Below the pieces are notes generated by a model. The model was not told the origin of the DNA and did not search any database. It saw nothing but the letters and a program-made list of their open reading frames with translations. This document shows positions 59,387 to 64,000 of a stretch of 64,000 nucleotides of DNA, piece after piece. Position numbers and translations under genes: made by a program. Numbering within the stretch: position 1 is the stretch's first letter; each line of letters opens with the position of its first letter. The DNA lies in contig NZ_BAABJJ010000002.1 of assembly GCF_039543245.1 (NCBI RefSeq), positions 1-64,000 of the forward strand, written 5' to 3'. This stretch comes from Algibacter_G agarivorans. GTDB lineage: Bacteria > Bacteroidota > Bacteroidia > Flavobacteriales > Flavobacteriaceae.

Positions 59387-59890
59387 TTATTCTATCATTA
59401 GCGCTTCTATGTCAGCGTTATTTAATAGATATTCTTCAATGTTATCTTCGTCAATCGAATAGTCAATTATAATGTTTTCTTCATGTTCATCACTTAATAA
59501 TGCTGCAATTTCATAAGAACTAATGTTTTCATCTAAAATATAATTTTCAACTGTTTCTATATCTAAAGTATTAAAAGATGGTGTATTTTCAAAAATAGAA
59601 AGATTAAATAATAATAGTATAGCAGCGGCAATACTTGATATATAAACTAAGTTTCTTTTGCAAAATAGTTGAATTACTTTAGTTTCTTTCTCACTTAAAT
59701 TATTATCTAGAATATGTTCATCTAAAGATTCAAAATAATCATCAGGTACTTTAAATCCAGTTTTTTTAATGGATTCTAAATGATTTTCCTTATTCAATTT
59801 ACTGAAAATTTTGTCATCAAAAGACTCAAAATAATCTTTAGGGGTTTTAAATCCCGCAGATTTTATGTTATGTAAATTTTTGTTTTTCAT
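59387..59890 (-). CDS. Anti-sigma-like membrane protein with N-terminal repeats (module 2)
   Basis: A 167-residue protein with two tandem N-terminal repeats, AGFKTPKDYFESFDDKIF and TGFKVPDDYFESLDEHIL, each about 20 residues, in the cytosolic part, then one transmembrane helix (about residues 81-99) and a long acidic periplasmic tail. The position after an ECF sigma gene and the topology suggest an anti-sigma factor; the FK(T/V)PxDYFES repeats may be the sigma-binding part, which is an inference. It lies between the sigma and Spy-like genes of module 2. Confidence 0.75.
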   Translation of the reverse strand: MKNKNLHNIKSAGFKTPKDYFESFDDKIFSKLNKENHLESIKKTGFKVPDDYFESLDEHILDNNLSEKETKVIQLFCKRNLVYISSIAAAILLLFNLSIFENTPSFNTLDIETVENYILDENISSYEIAALLSDEHEENIIIDYSIDEDNIEEYLLNNADIEALMIE

Positions 59891-59935
59891 TACTTAATTG
59901 CTATTGCCTCTTTGACTAAAATAGATTCAAAAGGT

Positions 59936-60478
59936 TTAATTATGAGTTAAATAGGCTTCAATCTTCTTTACTGCAATATGGTAAGATGCCTTTAATGCAC
60001 CTTCGCTGGTTTCTAGTATTTCAGACATATCTTTATACTTTAAGTCTTCAAAATATTTCATATTGAAAACCAATCGTTGTTTTTCGGGCAAAGTTGCAAT
60101 GGCTCGTTGAAGTTTAAGTTGAATGGCGTTACCTTCAAAATAAACATCTGATGCTAAATTATTAATTGCCAAGTTTTGAACTTCTTCATTACTGACTTGT
60201 AATCGTTTTGCTTTTTTATTAATAAATGTGATGGATTCATTAGTGGCAATACGATACATCCAGGAAAACAATTTACTATCTCCTTTAAAATTATTAATGT
60301 TCTTAAAAATTTTTATGAACGTGTTTTGAAGGACATCATCGGCATCATCATGAGATTTTACAATATTTCGTATGTGCCAATATAAACGTTCCTTATAAAG
60401 CGTTAATAGTGCTTTAAAGGCTTGATTCTTATGGGTTTCAGATTTTAATTGTTCTAATAGTTGTGCTTCGTCGGTCAC
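59936..60478 (-). CDS. ECF RNA polymerase sigma factor (module 2)
   Basis: A 180-residue ECF sigma factor. Region 2 has DDADDVLQNTFIKIFKNI and FSWMYRIATNESITFINKK; region 4 has TLPEKQRLVFNMKYFEDLKYKDMSEILETSEGALKASY. It opens the leftward module 2 (sigma, anti-sigma-like, Spy-like). No copy of the GCAAGTTTT-N11-GCATCTAAA site was found on its strand in the 292-bp upstream gap, so it is likely controlled differently from module 1. Confidence 0.92.
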   Translation of the reverse strand: MTDEAQLLEQLKSETHKNQAFKALLTLYKERLYWHIRNIVKSHDDADDVLQNTFIKIFKNINNFKGDSKLFSWMYRIATNESITFINKKAKRLQVSNEEVQNLAINNLASDVYFEGNAIQLKLQRAIATLPEKQRLVFNMKYFEDLKYKDMSEILETSEGALKASYHIAVKKIEAYLTHN

Positions 60479-60712
60479 AAAAATTGTTTAGTCTTTAGAC
60501 TAATGAATATACTAAAAGTTTAAGCAGTTTTTTAAAGATTTTTATAAAAATAGTAAATGATTGAAATTCAATGATTTACTATTTATTTTATCGATAAAGC
60601 GTAATTAAATAACGATTAAATACATTTTTTCTTGTAGCATATGTATTTATGTTTTATGTTTGTACCAGAAACCTACTTATGTTGTTAGTCTTCCCCAAGT
60701 CTAACAAAAACG

Positions 60713-60750
60713 AAAAAAGGATAGAAGCCCCCAAATCTCTATCCTTTTTT
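60713..60750 (-). terminator. Bidirectional terminator after the ABC exporter
   Basis: A 13-bp stem AAAAAAGGATAGA (60713-60725) / TCTATCCTTTTTT (60738-60750) with a C-rich loop. On the minus strand it is a classic stem plus T-run, after the exporter stop. Confidence 0.88.
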
Positions 60751-60770
60751 TATTTATACACCCTTAATTG

Positions 60771-62606
60771 TTATTCAAAACTCTGCATATCCACAAGCTT
60801 TTTATAAATACCATTTTTGGCTATAAGTTCGTTGTGTTTTCCTTGTTCCGCTATTTCTCCCTTGTTCAGTACTATAATTTCATCTGCACTTTGAATGGTA
60901 GATAATCGGTGTGCAATAACAATGGATGTTCTGTTTTTCATCATGTTTTCCAAAGCTACTTGAACAAGGCGTTCACTTTCGGTATCTAGAGCAGAAGTTG
61001 CCTCGTCTAAAACCATAATAGGAGGACTTTTAACAACCGCTCTCGCAATACTTAAACGTTGTTTTTGTCCACCAGAAAGCTTATTGCCAGCATCGCCTAT
61101 ATTGGTTTCTATGCCTTCAGGTAAATCTTTAACAAATTCCCAAGCATTGGCAACTTTTAGAGCTTCAATAATGGCTTCATCAGTGGCATCGTCTTTTCCT
61201 AGTTTTAGGTTGTTTTTGATGCTGTCATTAAAAAGAATAGCGTCTTGGGTTACAATGCCTAATTGACTGCGTAATGAACTTGTAGTTAAATTACGAATGT
61301 TAGTACCGTCAATTAAAATTTCACCTTCATTGACATCGTAAAATCTGGTGATGAGGTTTGCTATTGTTGATTTTCCGCTTCCTGATTGTCCAACTAATGC
61401 TACGGTCTTTCCTTTTGGAATAGTTAATGAAAAATCTTTTAAAACGTATTCGTCTTGATACTTGAAAAAGATATTTTTGAATTCAATCTGATTGTTGAAA
61501 CCGTCTATTTCAATAGCATTTGGTTTATCCTTTAAAGGATTAGGTGCATCTATAATTTCTTGAATACGTTCTGCAGCAGCACCACCTTTTTTAATGTTGT
61601 AAAGTCCACGAGATATGGCTTTTGCAGGCGTTAAAATATTATATGATAATCCCATATACACCAAAAAAGTACTGCCGTTTAATAATGAGTTTGTATCTCC
61701 ACCAAGCACTAAATTCCCACCATACCATAAAATGACAGCAATCATTAGAATACCTAGAAATTCGCTAGTTGGCGATGCTAAATTTTGCCTGTTTAAAAGC
61801 TTGTTTGAAAAATGATAAAATCGGGTGGTGGATTCTTGAAATTTTTCATTGAATTTGTTTTCTGCACTAAAACCTTTAATGATTCGTAACCCTGTTAAGG
61901 TTTCTTCTAAAGTAGATAAAAACACACCTTGTTCTTTCTGTACTCTATCAGATTTACGTTTTAAACTTTTTCCTATTCTTGAGATAATAATTCCCATTAT
62001 TGGAATGAAAATAAATACAAATAACGTTAGTTGTGGACTGATTATAAGCATCGCTATTATGGTAAATATAATAGTTAAAGGCTCTCTTATGATAAGTTCG
62101 AGTACAGATAAAAATGAATATTGCAAGTCGAATACATCCGCAGTAACTCTTGATAAAATATCCCCCTTTTTTTGTTCTGATAAATAAGATAAGGGTAATT
62201 CTATGGTTTTTTTGTAAACCTTATTTCTTAGATCTCTTATAACACCATTGCGCAGAAATACTAAGAAGTAATTTGCTAAATAACCAGCAATATTTTTAAG
62301 CAAGAACATTACTATAATCAATCCAATAACGAATAATAAAGCTTTAGATTTATCGCCACCTGTGAATTCATTCATCATAAACGCCAAAGAATTTTCAGCA
62401 TATTCACCAATTTCCATAAAACCAGTATATATTGGCTTTTCTGAAGGAGGGATATTTCCTTTTTCAAAAATAACATCTAGCATAGGTTTTAAGGCAACGA
62501 ATGATAATGTGCCAAATAAAGCAAAAAACACATTAGATATAATGTGTCCTATTGCATAATGTTTATAAGGTTTTGCGTACCTTAGAATGTTAAAAAAGTG
62601 ATTCAT
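60771..62606 (-). CDS. ABC exporter (MsbA-like), ATPase and permease fused
   Basis: A 611-residue half-transporter of the MsbA/lipid exporter type. Six membrane helices occupy about residues 15-330; the ATPase domain has Walker A GQSGSGKST near residue 409, signature LSGGQKQR, Walker B IMVLDEATSALD and the switch histidine in VIAHRLS. It probably flips lipid A-like or other lipids across the inner membrane as a homodimer. The ATG overlaps the phosphoglucomutase stop by one base (TAATG), so the two are cotranscribed. Confidence 0.92.
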   Translation of the reverse strand: MNHFFNILRYAKPYKHYAIGHIISNVFFALFGTLSFVALKPMLDVIFEKGNIPPSEKPIYTGFMEIGEYAENSLAFMMNEFTGGDKSKALLFVIGLIIVMFLLKNIAGYLANYFLVFLRNGVIRDLRNKVYKKTIELPLSYLSEQKKGDILSRVTADVFDLQYSFLSVLELIIREPLTIIFTIIAMLIISPQLTLFVFIFIPIMGIIISRIGKSLKRKSDRVQKEQGVFLSTLEETLTGLRIIKGFSAENKFNEKFQESTTRFYHFSNKLLNRQNLASPTSEFLGILMIAVILWYGGNLVLGGDTNSLLNGSTFLVYMGLSYNILTPAKAISRGLYNIKKGGAAAERIQEIIDAPNPLKDKPNAIEIDGFNNQIEFKNIFFKYQDEYVLKDFSLTIPKGKTVALVGQSGSGKSTIANLITRFYDVNEGEILIDGTNIRNLTTSSLRSQLGIVTQDAILFNDSIKNNLKLGKDDATDEAIIEALKVANAWEFVKDLPEGIETNIGDAGNKLSGGQKQRLSIARAVVKSPPIMVLDEATSALDTESERLVQVALENMMKNRTSIVIAHRLSTIQSADEIIVLNKGEIAEQGKHNELIAKNGIYKKLVDMQSFE

Positions 62607-64000
62607 TAAATAAGATTCATATCTTTTAAAATAGCATCAGCTTTAGCATCGAGTTTGGCTTCTACAGCATCATAATCTTCTACAGATTTTAATGGCGTAT
62701 TTACACTCACGTAGAATTTTATTTTTGGTTCTGTTCCACTTGGTCTCAAAGCAATTTGGCTTCCATCTTCTAAATAGTAAATAATAACATTCGATTTCGG
62801 AATATCAATACTGCTTTCTTCACCAGTAATCATGTTTTTAGACACCGATAAATCATAATCTTCAAGTTTAACAACCTTAGAGCCATTAGCTACTTTAATT
62901 GGGTTTTCACGAGCATCAGTCATCATTTGTTTAATTTCTTCGGCACCTTCAATACCTTTTTTAGTTAATGACACCAATTTTTCTTTATAACAACCATGCT
63001 CTACATAAAGTTTGATAAGTTCATCGTAAAAAGAACTACCATTTGATTTGGTAATCGCTGCAATTTCACAAGCTAATAGGGTAGAGGTTACCGCATCTTT
63101 ATCGCGAACAAAATCGCCAACCATGTATCCGAAACTTTCTTCCCCTCCACCAACAAAATTTAATTCTGGGAAATCATGAATCAGTTTAGCAATCCATTTA
63201 AATCCAGTTAATACAATTTTACTGTCAACGCCATACGATTTAGCTAAATTGGTTAGCATAGGTGTTGATACAATTGTAGACGCAATAAATTCTTTGCCTT
63301 TTATTTTTCCTTCTGATTTCCATTGTTTTAACAAGAAATCTGTCATCATCAACATGGTTTGATTTCCGTTAAGCAATTGCAATTCGTTTTTAGAATTACG
63401 CACTGCCACGCCTAATCTATCACAATCGGGGTCAGTACCAATAACAATATCCGCACCTACTTTTTCAGCTAATTCCAAGGCTATTTTTAAAGCAGCTGGT
63501 TCTTCTGGATTTGGTGATTTTACTGTTGGGAAATCGCCATCAGGCACTTCTTGTTCTTTTACAATGTGTACATTTTTGTAACCTGCACGTTTTAGCGTTT
63601 CTGGAACTGCTGTAATTGAAGTTCCGTGAAGTGATGTAAAAACAATTTTCAAGTCATCTTTAGCCGGTTGTTTTGCACCGACGCATCCATTTTCAACTGA
63701 AGCACCAATAAACACATCATCAACATCTTTTCCTATATAATGTATAAGATTATTATTAGCTTCAAATTTAATATCTGAATATTCCAAAGCATCAATCGTA
63801 TTAATCACAGCACTATCATGTGGAGGGACTAATTGTCCACCATCTTGCCAATATACTTTGTAGCCGTTATATTCTGGAGGATTATGAGATGCCGTTAAAA
63901 CAATACCACAGTGGCAATTTAAATGCTTAACTGCAAAAGATAATTCAGGAGTTGCTCTTAAGTCTTCAAATAAATAAACCTCGATACCATTTGCCGAAAA
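62606..64000 (-). CDS. Phospho-sugar mutase (phosphoglucomutase/phosphomannomutase), 5' partial
   Basis: The frame is open to the right edge, so the gene runs through position 64000 and its N-terminal part is outside; the visible 464 codons include the catalytic serine loop TASHNPPEYNGY near the edge. The DPDCDRLGV motif holds the metal ligands, GGGEESFGYM the sugar-binding loop and RPSGTEPKIKFY the phosphate-binding domain 4. It interconverts glucose-1-P/6-P or mannose phosphates in the cytosol. It ends overlapping the ABC exporter start. Confidence 0.93.
   Translation of the reverse strand, partial: FSANGIEVYLFEDLRATPELSFAVKHLNCHCGIVLTASHNPPEYNGYKVYWQDGGQLVPPHDSAVINTIDALEYSDIKFEANNNLIHYIGKDVDDVFIGASVENGCVGAKQPAKDDLKIVFTSLHGTSITAVPETLKRAGYKNVHIVKEQEVPDGDFPTVKSPNPEEPAALKIALELAEKVGADIVIGTDPDCDRLGVAVRNSKNELQLLNGNQTMLMMTDFLLKQWKSEGKIKGKEFIASTIVSTPMLTNLAKSYGVDSKIVLTGFKWIAKLIHDFPELNFVGGGEESFGYMVGDFVRDKDAVTSTLLACEIAAITKSNGSSFYDELIKLYVEHGCYKEKLVSLTKKGIEGAEEIKQMMTDARENPIKVANGSKVVKLEDYDLSVSKNMITGEESSIDIPKSNVIIYYLEDGSQIALRPSGTEPKIKFYVSVNTPLKSVEDYDAVEAKLDAKADAILKDMNLI

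Noticed and set aside
60479..60770. GCAAGTTTT-N11-GCATCTAAA site for the second ECF sigma gene
   Set aside because: No match on the minus strand in the gap; the module 1 motif does not seem to serve module 2.

Overview
The window looks like a chromosomal segment of a Flavobacteriaceae bacterium (Bacteroidota). It is AT-rich, with long clean ORFs and promoters of the Bacteroidota type (TAnnTTTG at -7, TTG near -33). Start sites lack purine-rich Shine-Dalgarno sequences and TTG starts recur. Marker families are GLPGLI protein with a SusC-like barrel, a PorD-type (DUF4835) type IX secretion protein, a Bacteroidota-type RpoZ, a long GAPDH and a YbbR-like protein next to coaE. No plasmid, prophage, CRISPR array or intact insertion sequence is visible. 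The region is mostly conserved housekeeping DNA broken by short stretches rich in repeats.

Layout. 0.3-8.4 kb: methyltransferase, YkgJ-type Cys-cluster protein, sterol-desaturase-like oxidase, a NamZ/serine-hydrolase pair for muropeptides, a LolCE-like permease and an M1 aminopeptidase. 8.6-11.9 kb: soluble (ppa) and membrane (hppA) pyrophosphatases. 12.2-18.5 kb: App1-like phosphatase, deoxynucleoside kinase, a secreted protein and the GLPGLI/outer-membrane barrel pair. 18.7-19.4 kb: tRNA-Tyr with a second copy of its 3' end, a dead GNAT gene and a MITE-like element. 19.4-23.2 kb: membrane coiled-coil protein, GAPDH and HtrA protease. 23.5-27.6 kb: dapF, GNAT, mltG, a DUF2279-like protein and a lysozyme-fold protein. 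27.6-30.3 kb: RsmI-like methylase, LMW phosphatase and dnaA. 30.4-37.9 kb: thioesterase, YigZ, HAD, ribD, GNAT, prmC, ligA and a membrane protein. 37.9-40.0 kb: DoxX and a 5'-nucleotidase split into two genes. 40.1-46.7 kb: a DUF6913-like gene, dapA, bamD, rpoZ, coaBC, porD-like and recN. 46.8-52.6 kb: fabI, glycosyltransferase, YbbR-like, coaE and a two-component system. 52.7-53.9 kb: RsmB-like methyltransferase. 54.7-60.5 kb: two ECF sigma modules facing each other. 60.8-64.0 kb: ABC exporter and a phosphoglucomutase cut by the window edge.

The most interesting locus is 54.5-60.5 kb. A rightward ECF sigma gene is followed by a one-TM anti-sigma-like protein, a Spy-like periplasmic sensor, a wrecked EF-hand-like gene, a 57-residue membrane protein, a YHYH lipoprotein, a MORN lipoprotein and an SCO copper chaperone. 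Four near-identical bipartite sites, GCAAGTTTT-N11-GCATCTAAA, lie in front of four successive transcription units. All have the same spacing and read as GCAAGTT-N16-TCTAAA, an ECF-type promoter. This points to a self-activating sigma regulon linked to the envelope and perhaps to copper. A second, convergent ECF/anti-sigma/Spy-like module lies just beyond it and has no copy of the site.

A second theme is dispersed palindromic repeats of at least six families. They sit between genes, inside operons and in two cases inside coding sequence: in frame in prmC, and truncating the EF-hand-like gene.
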